A stretch of 64,000 bases of DNA from Liolophura sinensis (GCF_032854445.1 NC_088305.1:8231717-8295716); one strand, 5' to 3'; shown: positions 1 to 12,236, counted from the first letter of the stretch. The notes: generated by a model not told the origin, from the sequence alone. Translations and numbers: made by a program.

Positions 1-141
1 TGAAAATGCTAAAAGACAAAGTAAGAACAGGCGAGGAACATATGGTTGATAGATTGCTCTGGAGTTTTCTCAGGGTACTCATTTCAAAATAACGCAAACG
101 CATTTGAATTCTTGCTGTGTTTGAATTTTAAACGATCTTAC

Positions 142-353
142 CGTGTCTCTTGTTCCCCAACTCTGGTCGACGATGTTACAGACTGCGTAGATTGGGAGGA
201 GGATATGCATGGCAGGGAAAATAAAGACGTAAGCCAGACCGTAGATAATCATATAGGCTTCCCGAGGATGAAACACCGCAGAGTAAACCAGACTAATCGT
301 AAGCATGAGGATAATGTAATGCTGTTGAAACTTCAAGTCACTGGCGATTATAT
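142..353 (-). CDS. Chitin synthase exon ending in SWGTR
   Basis: 212 nt between a CACACAG acceptor and an ACG|GTAAGA donor in phase 0. It encodes two or three membrane helices (YIILMLTISLVYSAVF, YMIIYGLAYVFIFP) and the chitin-synthase SWGTR motif at its end. The next exon lies outside the window. Confidence 0.92.
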
Positions 354-3300
354 CTGTGTGTGAGAGAGTAGAAACAGAGGGCAGTAAATAAAGAGGTGGA
401 GATCTTTCCGTAGCGGATTTCCCAACCATATTACCATGGCCGGGTCAACAGAGCGTCCTCTTCGAAAGAAATCGAAAGCAAGATACGAGTTTAATCTCTA
501 GTCAAGCCGTGTGAAAATTTAAATTGACAATCTTTGTTAATACTTCCGTCCAACTATGAGCTACAGGTTAGTCTTGACTAGGTCATCTAATTGAATGTAT
601 ATGTATGCTTGGGGTTCAACTCCTCTAATTGAAATCTTTCAGCGCTGTTATACTGATGACATGTTTTCATCGTTGTGCTTTCACTTTTCACGTAACATAC
701 TAGAAGTTAAACGTCACAAGAATATTTTCCCCAGGATATTGAATTCAGATTGCCTTGGGATGTTGCACTTCCATGCATGAATAATCCTAATCATATGAAA
801 AATTCGTATGAATTCGTGGAGCACCAATTATTATAAATAAATAAATAAATAAATAAACAGACACGAAACCAGCCAGCCAAACAGACTAGAGCACAGATAC
901 CCACGCAGAGTACTAATCACAATGGCACACAGACAGACAGCCAGGCACTGGCGCGCAGACAGACACACGGGAACATGTCATCTATTCTTATACATGGACA
1001 GATAGGCACGGAGGTAGGCAGACAAACTGACTTGCAGACAGACAGAAATGCAAGAAAAAAGAATACATATACAAAAACAGACATGGAGAAAGAAACTGAA
1101 AGACGGACAGAGAGACGGACTGACTGTGAAGCTCCGATAAATGGACAAATAACAACTTACGCACCTTCGATTATTCCTTTGATAATGGAAGTTGAACCCC
1201 AGACCACGATAGCGAAAAACGTGCAGCCCATGACAGCTGTCAGCCCGATCGTGAACAATGTCTGAGCTCGCACAGACGCCCGGGTGCAGAAAATGGAATA
1301 GAGGAAGACGACGAAAGCGAGGGGCACAGTAGTGTAGATATAGGGTATGTCGAACACCAAGTCCATACCCGCCGTAATCATGACAATGGCCGAGCCCGGC
1401 GTAATGATGTTGTTGAGGAACATGTTGAGCAGATAGGCCACATAGACGAACGTGAAGCACTCGTTGTTACGTATAAGGCGTTTGATATTCTGAACTACAA
1501 GTAAGGCGTTGGCGACGTCAGAAAGCACCCAGCGGCGCCGCTGTTTGAGGAACTCGTCGAAAGTGTCTGGGCAGTAGGTGGTGTTGTGAGCGAAAGACGA
1601 GTAGCGGAGCTTCCAGCCGTGGATCATCATCAAGGTGGCCATCCAGCGGTCTTCACCTGCATATAATCAATTTATTTGATTTGTGTTTTACGCTTTACTC
1701 AAGAATATTTCACTTATACGACGGCGGCCAGCATTATGGTAGGAGGAAACCGATCAGAGCCCGCAGAAAACCCACGACCATCCGCCGGTTGCTGAAGACG
1801 TTTCCACGTGCGGCCGGAGAGGAAACCAGCATGAAATGGACTTGAACTCACAGCCACCGCATTGGTGAGAGACTCCTGGGTCATTACACTGCACTAGCGC
1901 GCTAATCAACCGAGCGCATATAATCAAAACCATAGCGGTTTTAAGAACGGCAACGTTTCAGTGATGCAAAAACGTTGAGGTTTGTGGTTGAATGTATACA
2001 GAACAAAGCCGTGCGAAACCTCATACTTTCTCACATCACCTGGCGTTCAGGGCACAGAGAAGACAAGACCTCTTGAATACAACGATATACCAGTACACCG
2101 TACATGAATCAATTACACGTAGAGAAAATTGGCGTGACAGAACATATACGCGTTCCGTCTCACAGAGGAAAAATAACCAGAACTCAGTGACGTCATGTTT
2201 AAGTTTCTGTATGGATTTAGTTGTCACCTGCATACCAAGTGTCTTACCAGTGTCTTTGACGTAAACCGTGAATGGCGTCAGCGTTGGTTTCGAGTACTTC
2301 GCCATTACTTGACGAATGGCCGTGGCTCTATACAAACTGAAGCAGCCGGGGGCACACATCACGGATCCGATTACGTTTTGGGCGTTTTTGATCATCCAAA
2401 AGTCTGAAGTAACAAAGCAAATTAATGTTTTACATGATTTTCCTGTGACTATGAAATTCCTTTGGCAATGGGCGCATTAAGCGAAGTATCGAAATCACAA
2501 TCCGCAAAACAATATTCAACGTCAAATTCATAGGCTATATGTTTATGGACTATCATGCTAACAGCGAAGGCACCTTCAGCACTGAATAGGTACAGGTATC
2601 CATGTTTACAATGAAACACACACAAACGTGGCAAAGCACACAACAAACCGTTTTCAATGGGATAAGCCTACAGAGTCATTTCAGCTCATAAAAATGATGG
2701 ATTTACTTATGTATTTGATCTGCGTTTTACGCCATTCTCAAGAAAGTTTCACTTATGCGGCGGCAGCCAGCATTGTGGTGGAAGGAAACCGGGCAGAGTG
2801 GTGGAAACCCATGACGCCCAGATTGGTCGTGGTAAATTGATGGAACGAATAGAACTACATTTACATCTGTATCTAGGATGTAAAAGTAACGCACACTTTC
2901 TAGCATATGTCTGAAACTATCACCTGTATGTACTCTCGTTGCCAATGGTCATAATTCACAATGTTATCCATTGCTGAAGATAAGGTCAATTTAAAGTCAA
3001 TAATTAATAACTGTATGAATGAGGCCGCTATTTGTACTTGAGGGGGGTACAAATTAACTAGTAGACAACCGGATAACGGAGGCAACAGGAGGGCAAAAAG
3101 AAATTTTTTTTTTTTGGTTAAAACAATGTCAAACAAATTCTTGTTCACTTACCCTTTGCATATTCAAAAATCTGGTGCCAAACAATTGGACCGTTCTTTT
3201 TTCCGATTGGATGTGTTCTCCCGCAGGCACCCCCAAGACGTTTGTCCCAGTTGCACAGGTTTAAAAGTTCCAAGACTGCTTCCGGTTTAAATTCCATGTC

Positions 3301-6300
3301 GGCATCCGTTGCCAGGATGTACGTCTGATCATCGCTCCAGATTGGATCCTCGAACTGAACCGCGTTAGTGGAAACCGAATCAACGACAGGATCAGCCATG
3401 GGTTTTTTCATCTCATCCCACGTGCAGGACAGCGTTTCTGGTTTACTTTCAGCACTGGTTGATTTCGGCAACTCTACTTCGAGACCAGATTCCTTTGTTT
3501 CAAGTGGACGTTTCTCCTTTTTATCCGCTCCGCCAGATTTTTGTCGAGATCTCTTCCTTTCCACCGATGGGTGTTTGTCCGTTATCTGTTTTCTTATGTC
3601 TTTGCCGATAGCTTCGCTACTGAAGGCTTTTGTGGACTCTTCAGAAGAGGAGTCGTCAGCTTCGAATCCTTCGTTGACGATTCCGTCATCGGAGGATCCA
3701 TTCTGATGACAAGAATCGGACGTTGATCCTTTTTCTCCTTCACACTCCGTGTCTCCGCCAGTAGAGCCGCTTACCGACGATGCCGTCTCATCGGAAGCGC
3801 TTGATCCCAAACCTTGATCATCACTGTCCTGTTTTTCCGTGCTGTTGTCCACTTGAGTATTGTGGAGGTCCACGGGAGTGGGATAACCAATTTTGTCCAG
3901 CTTCTGAGCTAACACACCTTTCTTCTCTTCGCAGACAGTTTCGTCGACATAACCAGGGTTCAGATAATTTATCAGATGAGCGTTTTTCCTCCATTCTATT
4001 TCACTGGAATAATCAACGAACATTTGACCTTGCTTAGGCTGCTGTTGACGCAGAATTTTCCTCTCGCGTTCTGACAACATTTCAGTCCTGTACCGCATCA
4101 TGTAATTTATGTACATAGCCTGAGACCAGCGCTTTTTGGCTTTTACTTTCTTTGGATCTTTCAGATGAACACAGAGCGGAAGACCGCCTCGTAAAGTCCA
4201 GCTGATTTGTATACCGTAAGGTGTCTCGAAGCGAGTTGCGTCGTGAATTTTCAACTCCAACTTTTCCGTGATTAAGGAAACGAGCTGTTGAGCGAATTCT
4301 TTCAGCACTAAACCATCACAGCCATTGTCCATAAATACATGCGCTTCCAGTTTGACATTTTTGAACTGGTCGCTGTCAGAAAGTTTCTGAATACTCATTA
4401 AAATCCGCTCCATCTCGTAATCGGCTTCGTGGTACATTGTCGTGCAGACAAATATTATACTTCTAGACTGCTCCGCGTACAGTTTAGTCTTCGGAATCCT
4501 ACCGAAGCCATCCGCTCTGTAACTCAGAAAGAGATACTGGTCGAAAAACACACTGTTCCAACCGTAGTTCAAGAACATAACTTCAAAAGGAGCATTCAAA
4601 AGTTTTGGCTTTTCCACCATTTCGGAACACTTGATGACGAACGGTATGGCCCAGATCAAAGCTGTTATCCCGGCTGCGGCCAGAAAGGGGACAAGAGGGC
4701 CAAAGCCTCGCAACTCGTCCACAGTATATACGTGAGGACCCAAGTACGTTAAGCACAGGGCAATCGTTGTCAGCGTGGATAGGATCATGGGTAGACAAAG
4801 GCCAGCTAAAGGTAGGCAAAGTCCAACGGCAGCGTATGATAATCCGTGGGAGCCAAGGCCGCTGAAAAAATTCATGAGCAGTGGAAAAAGTATATCTCTG
4901 TTTGCAAGACTGGGCAGTCTCTGTTTAAACTGATCGTACACATAGCCATAAGTTTGGTTAGCATAGCTCAGCTTGATGTATATCAATAAACATGTTACGA
5001 TGGCAATCAGTTTTACCAGATGATACAGGCCCTGAATCCTTCGGGGTGTGTTTTCCAGACCGTATTTCGTCGTCAGAATTTGCATCTGAATTCTAGGAGA
5101 CCACACAACGGACAGGCAGAACAGGGTTACCCCTAAGCAGGTTGCTTGGAACCAGGTAACGCAGCCGGTGAAGTACAACACGCAAGCTAGGAGCGCTGGT
5201 AGAAACAACGTTATGAGGCTGAAGACACAGCTGCAGGCACGGGGGCAGGGCGATTCTGCCTCCAGCTCAATGATGTCGTTCTCAGGTTTCCCCCTTTCGA
5301 TGGTATACTCTCTAGACTGGGGAGGTACAAAGTGTATATTAGCTCATATCAAACAAAATGGCTGTGGTGTTCCGTTTCATAAATTCATCACAAACCAAAT
5401 AATTGGTCAAATAAGTGGTTTCCAAGGAATCAATTAGCAAACACGGCAAATACCGCTGAAATATGACGGAATACAAAGATGTAGCTCATGGACATGAACG
5501 TAGTAACGGTTTTGAGTGACGTGTTTCTTTACAGCTTGGAACGGACTTGTGTAGGCCTTAATTATTGTGCGGTCACATCCAATGCCATAACCCATCTTCT
5601 GGGGCTTATTGATCTAAGTCGTTCGTGGCAAGATCTGTCTGCAACCTGCGGATGGTCGTGGGTTTCCCCAGGGCTTTGCCCGGTTTCCTCCCACCATGAT
5701 ACTGGCCGCCGTCGTATAAGTGAAGTGTTCTTGTGTACGGCGTAAAACACCAATCAAATAAATAAATAAATATCTATCTAAATATGACGGAAACAACACG
5801 TTTCACCAAGACATACTGTCAATTTGGGGATACCGTATGTAGATGATACTGAACAGTGAACGCCTCTTATTGGAACGCGGAAAGTACAGGGTATATGTGC
5901 TACGGAACACTGAAAGTCATGAAGTCATGAAAATTGCCATTTTGTCTCTTTCCGGAAGTGATAACGCCTTTGAAAAGGTTAAAAGGAAGTATTCCGGTAT
6001 CCAAAAACATTCCTTGATACATGCACGTGTCCATCAGAAGGCGTGTCATATATTGGAAAAATTTTACATTGGCCAAGGCTGTCGGTTTTTTGACATTAAT
6101 TATTTGTTTATTTAATTGCACTTCATGTAAGATTTCATGAAGTGCTGAACAAGCCGTATAGATTGCTAACTGCACCATTTAGACCCAAGAACAGCTGCAG
6201 CTGGATAGTTTCGTCGATTCATATAAAACGCAATCAAACTTTACAGACTATCAACCAAAATAAAACGAGTTGATGCAATTTAAACTTACTCTATAGTTTG

Positions 6301-9300
6301 GAATAATTCTGACTTCATTGGGTATGCTAAGTACCCGTGGTGGTTTCCCACGCTTTAACCTGGCTTCCTGCACAAGTAAACCTTCATCACCGACAGGGAA
6401 GCGAAACAGGGTGCAATCATATAAAGTAATAATTCGATGACCCATACCGATTCCTCCAAACTTAAACAGTTTGCACGGAAAATATTTTGTGATTAGTGAC
6501 TTACACATACCTTACTCCTTGTAATCAAATCCTGCAACATGGGAATGGCGAAGACAGCATTCAGAAGCGGTAGTAAAACGTAGACCGGAAGCAGTGCAGC
6601 GACCTCTATCGTAAAAACCACAACGCATGTTCCCTCCACGATGCTGAGAAAGACGCCCTGCATAGTAGAGAAAAGTTTTCCCCGTTGCTCTTCGTATATG
6701 GGACTAGAAAAGTCTAGAATTTTTGATAAAGACGTCCAAAACAAATACTATTCATACCAATGTATACCAATAGTATACAATTTTAAATGTCTCATTTGAG
6801 TCGGTGAGTGAGTGCTTGGGGTTTAACGTCGTATTTAATAAATTTTTCAGTCATATAACGACGAAAGAGTCCTTAGAGTGCATGTAGTTCACCCCCTTGT
6901 TAAAGGACAGATTTCCACCGCTCTTTTATCTCGTGCTTCTTCAACAAGACGACTTTTACCGAAGGCAAGTAAGCCGCCCCGTCGAGCCATTCTACTTAAG
7001 CGGGTCAACCAGTCGTTGCACTATCTCCTTCATGCTGAACGCCAAGTGAGGAAGTTAGAACTTCCTCTTTTAATGTCTTAGGTATGACGCGACCCAAGAT
7101 TTACCCTGGATCTATCGCCTCCTTAAGCGAAAGCTTGTTTCATTTGAAACTATCCAGTTCATGCTGGCTTCCAGCAACCTGCGGACGGTCGTGGGTTCCC
7201 CCCCGAGCCCTGCCCGGTTTCCTTTCACCATCATAATGTCGCATAAGTGAAATATTCTTGAGTACGGCGTAAAACACTAATCAAATAAATAAATAAATAA
7301 ATAAAATAAATATTTGAAACTATGTAACTATTGACTTATCATAAAACTCACCAGATGTTAATAAAAAACATGTGTTCTTTTAAAGGATTCCAAAATTTAG
7401 ATACAGTCGAAAAGACAAATTTTACCAGTAGCATATCTTTCCAGTGCGGAAGTTCTGGTGTATTTGACTTCGTCAAATAAGATATGTTCCAGAACAGCTG
7501 GATCAGCGAGAACAGGTAGGGTGCAAGAACAAGCATGGCGACTGTCAGGTATCTGAAAAAAAATGAACCAACGACACATGTGTGAAAAGTAGAGTCTAGA
7601 AATTTTTTTTACAGAAGACGTTGTAGTACTTTATGTTTTACATATATATGATTGGGGTTGAATTTCGAAATTCTTCACTTATACAAACACACGCATGAAG
7701 TGTAATGCATATTGTCAGTTTCACTTTTGACATAGTGAATTTTCCAAAAAGAAACACATCTAACTTATACTTGGATGAACTACGACTTTTGGCCTGGTAT
7801 AATCGCCGAGTGAGCTTGTATTGCTCACGTTTTTTTTAGACAGTCAGTATCGCGAATTGCAACCCTGTCGGGTTAACATCAGTGAATTGCTTTTATTTTC
7901 TTTCATTCGCATGATGACAGAGACCCAAGTTTTCACTTTGTTTGATGTCTTAGTTCCAGGGTGCTTATTTAGATTGCTCCTTTAGAAATTACTCTATGAA
8001 GCATTCGCCTGTCCGATATGTCCATTTGGCCATCTGTTATTTGATTGCATGATGTACAATCATCCAAGAATATAGTTTTACGCAGGCTTAATTAAGTTGG
8101 ATTGCCTTACTCTTCCATGGAGTGTGTTTTCAGATCTCTACGTTCTAAAATCCTCATAGGCTATTGCTGCCTTCTTATTACAATGTAAGAAGTTCTAACA
8201 TATTGTCTTGTAGTTAGTACAGGGCTTACTTAACTCTGTGTAACTTTGTATTGTTTAGTACAGTATTTACTGAACTGCTTGTAACACTGATCTAATGGCC
8301 TCCGCTTCTCAGCACTAATTGTCCTTTACATATCCAGTTTTCCTGCTCATGCATCTTTCTAAAACCGCCTCTATCCGTGTAATATATGTTCGTCCATGTC
8401 TAAGTGTCTGTGTGATATCTGTCTATTTGCACTTACAATGTATGTTAACAATAAGACAAACACAAAATCGTGTTGATTACGAATGGCAAGTTTCCCCACC
8501 CCCCACTCTTTTCTCGCTATTGGCACATATAATGCAGTATGAACTGTTGAAATTCTGCTAAAAATGATGTCCAGTTGACGATTGGCAACACACTGGCTGT
8601 AGCCTTACCCAGTCTCAATGCTGATTGCGGGATTACGTAACACTCGAAGGGTCCAGACAAAGGAAACTTTTTGTGACGTCACAAATACCATCATGAGAAC
8701 AAATACCACCGCGGGAACTAGGCCCTGAAATGGATTGAGGGAAATTCTGATGAATGGAACACATGTACATTTAACAGATTCCGTGTAGATGTTAAGTTTA
8801 CCACAGCAAAAACAATAGGGAGAATCCAAATGTCAACGAGGTCTGCCTGTAGCGTTAAATCGAGTTGTGTTTATGGGTAATTAGTCTTATGCGACATGCA
8901 AACGGCTCAAATTTAATTTATTCCGGATTGCCAAATGCTGTTTCCATGTTACAAACTATGTATCTTAATATGTTCCGCTGAATATATGAAACGTATGGTC
9001 AGGTATCACACAACCTTTGCAGCCTGATTCCCAGCTAACCTTTTCACAGTTGTGCAAGATTTTGTCTAATACAAATCTTAATACGTACATTACTAGGTTT
9101 ATTCATGTCTTTCCAGTCCACGTATATATTACTACATCACGTAACTCACTGCTCAGATATTTGATTCAGCTGTTAAATTTATCTACGAAATATACTTTTT
9201 TATTTATTTGACCAGGGTTTGACGCTGTACCCAAACATATTGCGTTTGCTTCGCTGTGTGCACGGCGGTCAATAGGTGGGGGAAACCTGGCAAAACTCGT

Positions 9301-9912
9301 GGAAAAGTTCGTATAATTGTTTATGCAATAGAGCCATTTTCATTCCACTGGATCAACATAACACGCACTCCATTATCTCTGTTTTGATGCGTAAGGATGC
9401 ACATACTGGATGTTTGTCTGGTGAGTCTAGTTTGAGTCTGGTGAGGATCTATGTTCTATCCGATTCCCCTGAAGCAATAAACTTATAGCTGCTATGACAT
9501 AAGTGAATTTTCCTTGAACACAGCATAAAACACCATTCAGATTTATTTTATTTACTTGATTGGTGTTTTCCGCCGTGCTTAGGGATATTTCTTAAGTGGC
9601 CAGCTACTTTTTAAATTATATAGACTTATGGTGGGAAGAAATGGTGCATAGCCAGGGGGAAGTAAAACTACGACCATGCGCAGGTTGATGGAAAACAGCC
9701 GGAGAGGAAGCCAGCGTAAGCTGGACTTGAACTCACGTCAACCGCATTGGTGAGAGGTTCCTGGGTCATTGCGTCGCACTTGCACGCTAAATACCTCGGC
9801 GACGAGATATCAGTCAAATTATTAAATAAATAAATTCGGTAAATAACCATAAAAAGACCGGTTGTCAAAATATAGTAAAAAAAGGTTACAATACCTTACT
9901 AATCCACCCCAT
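142..9912 (-). CDS. Chitin synthase, multi-exon, 3' end outside the window
   Basis: Membrane-bound family 2 glycosyltransferase that polymerises UDP-GlcNAc into chitin at the plasma membrane. Exons in transcript order: 9912-9895, 8724-8609, 7552-7426, 6657-6511, 6367-6290, 5316-3153, 2403-2248, 1656-1165, 353-142. All nine join in phase to 1,170 codons. Numbering from the first ATG: N-terminal membrane segments (about 7-160 and 195-400), a KKRW..MYINYMM motif (about 556), TDAD (about 831), CAPGCFSLYR in the next exon, EDRW (937-940), QRRRW (974-978) and SWGTR (1164-1168) are the family's catalytic and product-binding signatures. A Ser/Asp/Glu/Lys-rich insert (about 644-815) splits the catalytic region. 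The C-terminal membrane helices should follow left of position 142. Many molluscan chitin synthases carry an N-terminal myosin head; none was seen, so this looks like a non-myosin form. Family assignment is firm; the first exon is inferred. Confidence 0.95.
354..1164 (-). other. Chitin synthase intron with degenerate CAGA-type simple sequence
   Basis: Intron between exons 1656-1165 and 353-142. About 850-1130 is rich in short CAGA/GACA runs with poor regularity, preceded by an AAAT run at 832-857. No coding signal was seen. Confidence 0.7.
1165..1656 (-). CDS. Chitin synthase exon with EDRW and QRRRW
   Basis: 492 nt after a TATGCAG acceptor. It starts with EDRW (general-base region), then QRRRW (product-binding motif), then membrane helices (FVYVAYLLNMFLNNIITPGS and later). 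Donor GAAG|GTGCGT is chosen over GTAAGT four bases downstream because only the former keeps the frame into the next exon. Confidence 0.93.
1670..1916 (-). mobile_element. tRNA-derived SINE, family A, near full length
   Basis: Reverse orientation. Shows the A/T tail, the 3' block GTGTTTTACGC..TCAAGAATATTTCAC, the central ACGACGGCGGCCAGCATTAT block, and a tRNA-like head with a B-box-like motif. Lies in the chitin synthase intron next to exon 1656. Confidence 0.85.
2248..2403 (-). CDS. Chitin synthase exon with the CFSLYR segment
   Basis: 156 nt with an ACTTCAG acceptor and a CTG|GTAAGA donor. It encodes AQNVIGSVMCAPGCFSLYRA, the conserved strand following the catalytic aspartates. Phase joins both neighbours exactly. 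Confidence 0.93.
2702..2825 (-). mobile_element. SINE family A, truncated
   Basis: Tail-side half only (GCGTTTTACGCCATTCTCAA and the GGCAGCCAGCATTGTGGTGG block); head missing. In a chitin synthase intron. Confidence 0.8.
3153..5316 (-). CDS. Chitin synthase large central exon
   Basis: 2,164 nt from a CCTCCCCAG acceptor to an AAGG|GTAAGT donor. In order: polar start, a block of membrane helices (about 5220-4610 on the map), the glycosyltransferase core with TTMYHEADYEMERILMSIQK near 4440 and KKRW near 4135, a low-complexity acidic/basic insert (about 3870-3357), then TDADMEF near 3312 and CGRTHPIG. It ends with EYAK plus one base, completed by the next exon. Confidence 0.95.
5630..5773 (+). 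mobile_element. SINE family A, 5'-truncated
   Basis: Reads from the CAACCTGCGGATGGTCGTGG block to an AAATA tail. In the intron upstream of the large chitin synthase exon. Confidence 0.82.
6290..6367 (-). CDS. Chitin synthase exon: short polar linker
   Basis: 78 nt (26 codons, phase 0 at both ends) between a CTTGTGCAG acceptor and a consensus AGA|GTAAGT donor. It encodes a basic linker (EARLKRGKPPRVLSIPNEV). Support comes from splice sites and phase rather than from a recognised motif, so it could be alternatively included. Confidence 0.65.
6511..6657 (-). CDS. Chitin synthase exon: membrane helices
   Basis: 147 nt (49 codons, phase 0 at both ends) between a TATGCAG acceptor and an AAG|GTATGT donor. 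It encodes two hydrophobic stretches (FLSIVEGTCVVVFTI and LLPVYVLLPLLNAVF) ending in ITRSK. Confidence 0.8.
6806..7130 (-). mobile_element. SINE-like repeat, family B
   Basis: Begins GGGTTTAACGTCGT with TTTTTCAGTCATATAACGAC and ends in a tRNA-like reverse-oriented head. Different body from family A. In a chitin synthase intron. Confidence 0.55.
7153..7312 (+). mobile_element. SINE family A, 5'-truncated, AAATA tail
   Basis: Starts in the CAGTTCATGCTGGCTTCC block and ends in a repeated AAAT tail. In a chitin synthase intron. Confidence 0.82.
7426..7552 (-). CDS. Chitin synthase exon: second membrane segment
   Basis: A poly-T tract and CAG acceptor precede 127 nt encoding a hydrophobic helix (AMLVLAPYLFSLIQLFW) and a polar loop. 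The donor CTG|GTAAAA is chosen because it keeps phase 0; a stronger GTGAGT site near 7345 would break the frame of the next exon. Confidence 0.78.
7553..8608 (-). other. Chitin synthase intron, no recognised feature
   Basis: AT-rich intron between exons 8724-8609 and 7552-7426. No coding signal or repeat family was recognised. Confidence 0.6.
8609..8724 (-). CDS. Chitin synthase exon: first membrane segment
   Basis: Acceptor ATTTCAG at 8725-8731 and donor GG|GTAAGG bound 116 nt. The peptide holds a hydrophobic helix (VPAVVFVLMMVFVTSQKVSF) followed by a basic stretch, like the first membrane segment of metazoan chitin synthases. It ends with two bases of a codon completed by the next exon. 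Confidence 0.8.
9541..9800 (-). mobile_element. SINE family A, full-length but diverged
   Basis: Tail, GTGTTTTCCGCCGTGCT block, GGAGAGGAAGCCAGC block and the tRNA-like head (GGACTTGAACTCACG on the plus strand, a B-box complement). Centre has an internal change. Confidence 0.8.
9895..9912 (-). CDS. Chitin synthase candidate first coding exon (MGWISK)
   Basis: An 18-nt coding piece ends at an AG|GTATTG donor in phase 0, as the next exon requires. The ATG context (ATCACCATGG) is a good initiation context, and a possible acceptor (CATACCAG) lies 9 nt upstream of the ATG. No homology can be judged from six residues, so a different upstream start is possible. Confidence 0.45.
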
Positions 9913-10418
9913 GGTGATTGCCTGGTATGTAGTTACTGCCTCTTGTTACGATTCCTCAGCTAAATGGCATACACAAATAAAAGAAAATAACACTGCGATA
10001 AGCTTGTAGCCGTCCGTGTTCCTTCCACTAGAAATCTCCCACTGTGGTTTTGATGGTTGACGATGAACGTAGACTGTAACGATCTACCAAGAGCTTCACG
10101 TAACTCTTCTAATCATAGATAATTACTCCCGGCAGAATTAATTTTTACCTAAAAATAAAAATCTTGAAGATACAAAAAAGGAACTGAGAGATGAACTGGG
10201 ATAAACTTAAGCCGCAGAGATAACTATGTAGAACTAATTCAAGTGTTAGTGCCTTGTTAACTCCCAGTCCATTGAGAAGGGTCAGGTATTCACGGGGGAG
10301 CTTACGAGGATCAGTCCGGTAACCTTTGATTAATAACCCCTGAGTCGGCACTGCGTCAGCATCACCTACCCTAGTCTAAAGCCGACCGTCAAACCATTCA
10401 CTCCAGCTTTCAAATCGC

Positions 10419-10464
10419 ATTTATACAGACCCCGGGAAAGGATGTGATCGTGTCGATGACGTCA
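10419..10464 (-). promoter_or_regulatory. Candidate core promoter of chitin synthase: CRE and TATA
   Basis: On the minus strand a perfect CRE palindrome TGACGTCA (10457-10464) precedes TATAAAT (10419-10425) by about 31 nt; transcription would start near 10390, some 480 nt upstream of the candidate ATG. Order, spacing and orientation fit a promoter, but no transcript data are available. Confidence 0.35.
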
Positions 10465-11333
10465 CAGAGGTCATCTGGCTGCGGAAGTGAGGTCAGTTAG
10501 GGACACCTATTTCACGCAGGAGCGTTAGCATGATGTTGTGACTCTCTGTTACCCGCGTATTTTGCGGATCGCCATATCGATGTGGTGAGCTGAACGCCAC
10601 TTTTCTTAACGACATAGTCTACAGCTAGTACACACACATGTCAGCTTTCTGACGCAGAAAAAAAAAACTGAATCCCTTTTTCGGTTCATTGAGTATAACT
10701 GATATTAACTATTTATATTTCACCTCAAAAAACGATTAAAATCGTGCGCACGAAGAAACGAACCTGTAGTTTCACATTGATTCCAGGGGTTGTGTACTTT
10801 GTCTAATATCTTAGCATTTACACGAACGGTTAAGTGTGTAATAATTGTTATGACAGCACAGGATTTTGAGTAATTCTAATTATGTGACGTCTGATAAATT
10901 ACAACTAACATTACCGCATTTCTCTTACCTATTGTTCTAAAACCATGGTGTAAGTGATCATGTAAGTTGCTACACTTTAAGCATGTACATGAGCAGTTAG
11001 AAAAAAACCTCTAACTGAGGTAAATTGACAAGATAATATAATAAAAGACAGTATTTTACCATGCCATTACTTGTGAGTATTTGCCAATTATCACACTGTC
11101 GTCGCTGCTCTGATGTTACTCTCTATATACAATGTCTTTTATGATTGGATTAATTGAATGACTTAATGGTTTGTTCATTTACATTCATTACCGTATTATA
11201 TCAACTGGTTGGCTGCGATTCATAGCTATTTCCAACCAAAACGATCATCTGCGCTACTGAACAAAACACAAGAAGTGTATCTCCGAAAGACGAGAGCTTT
11301 ATTTTGATTTAATTATTCAGCATTGTTTTCCCC

Positions 11334-11524
11334 GTCATCGTGACTTCATATTTCGGCATTTTGTTTTGTCATTATTTTACCTTCATATTTTGGCATTTTA
11401 TTTTACCATCATCATGACTTCATATTTCGGTATTTTACTTTGCCATCATTTTGATTCGATACTTTGGCATTTTATTTTTGTTATCATAAATCAATATCTG
11501 GTCATTTTATTTTACCCTCAGCAG
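11334..11524. repeat. Degenerate tandem repeat, unit about 34-40 bp, 5 copies
   Basis: Units share TCAT..GACTTCATATTTCGG and CATTTTATTTTACC. AT-rich and irregular in length. Confidence 0.75.
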
Positions 11525-11977
11525 CACATCACCTCTTGCTGGCGGCCAAATAAAATGCCGATTGTTTAGTTAAAACTAAGGTTTCGGCGTTACACAACTT
11601 TTCTGTGGTACAACATGATCTATTGGACATTTCTGAAAAATCTCCCCAGGGACATTTGCACTTTGATAAGGAAGTCTTTCTAGAATTATAAGCAATCTTT
11701 ACCTGTTACAGGCGGATTTGATGAAGAATTCAAAGGGGAGACACGCTCGTGTTTGAGGGGTTGATATTTCCTCTCCTGACTTTGCCAGACAAGTCCCGAG
11801 CACGTACCACTTGTCTAGCTAGGTCAAGACACCCAAGCTGGGGTTAAACGGCGCGGACCAGCAAACGTTTGTTTGATTACGAGCCTGTCGATTTCACATT
11901 GTGTTTTCAAAAAATGTGGTGTGAAATTCGACGGTAGCGGAAAACAGCTATATGACAATAGTTGCTTCAGAGACAGA

Positions 11978-12236
11978 TGATTTATTTATTTATCTGACAC
12001 TTGTTTTACGCTGTAGTGAAGAATGTTTCACCTGAACATCGGAGGTCAGCATTGTGGTGGGATGAAACCAGGCAGAGCACGGATGAAACCCACGACCATG
12101 CGCAGATTACTGGCAAACCTTCCCAAGTGCGTCCGAAGAGGAAGCCAACATGAGTCGGACGAACTCACAGCGATCAGGTTGATGAGAGGCTCAGTGGTCA
12201 TTGTGCCGCGCAGCACGCAAACAACTAGTCGACGGC
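11978..12236 (-). mobile_element. SINE family A, full length
   Basis: A/T tail at the left, all body blocks, and a tRNA-like head at the right. Confidence 0.8.

Noticed and set aside
3368..3706. Plus-strand frame opposite the chitin synthase insert
   Set aside because: Shadow of the coding exon in its low-complexity part.
7345..7350. Stronger GTGAGT donor for chitin synthase exon 7552
   Set aside because: It would leave two bases and shift the frame of exon 6657; the GTAAAA donor at 7425 keeps phase 0.
10145..10351. Minus-strand frame just downstream of the candidate promoter
   Set aside because: No ATG start, no recognised motif, and no phase-consistent link to the next exon; may be 5' UTR or intron.
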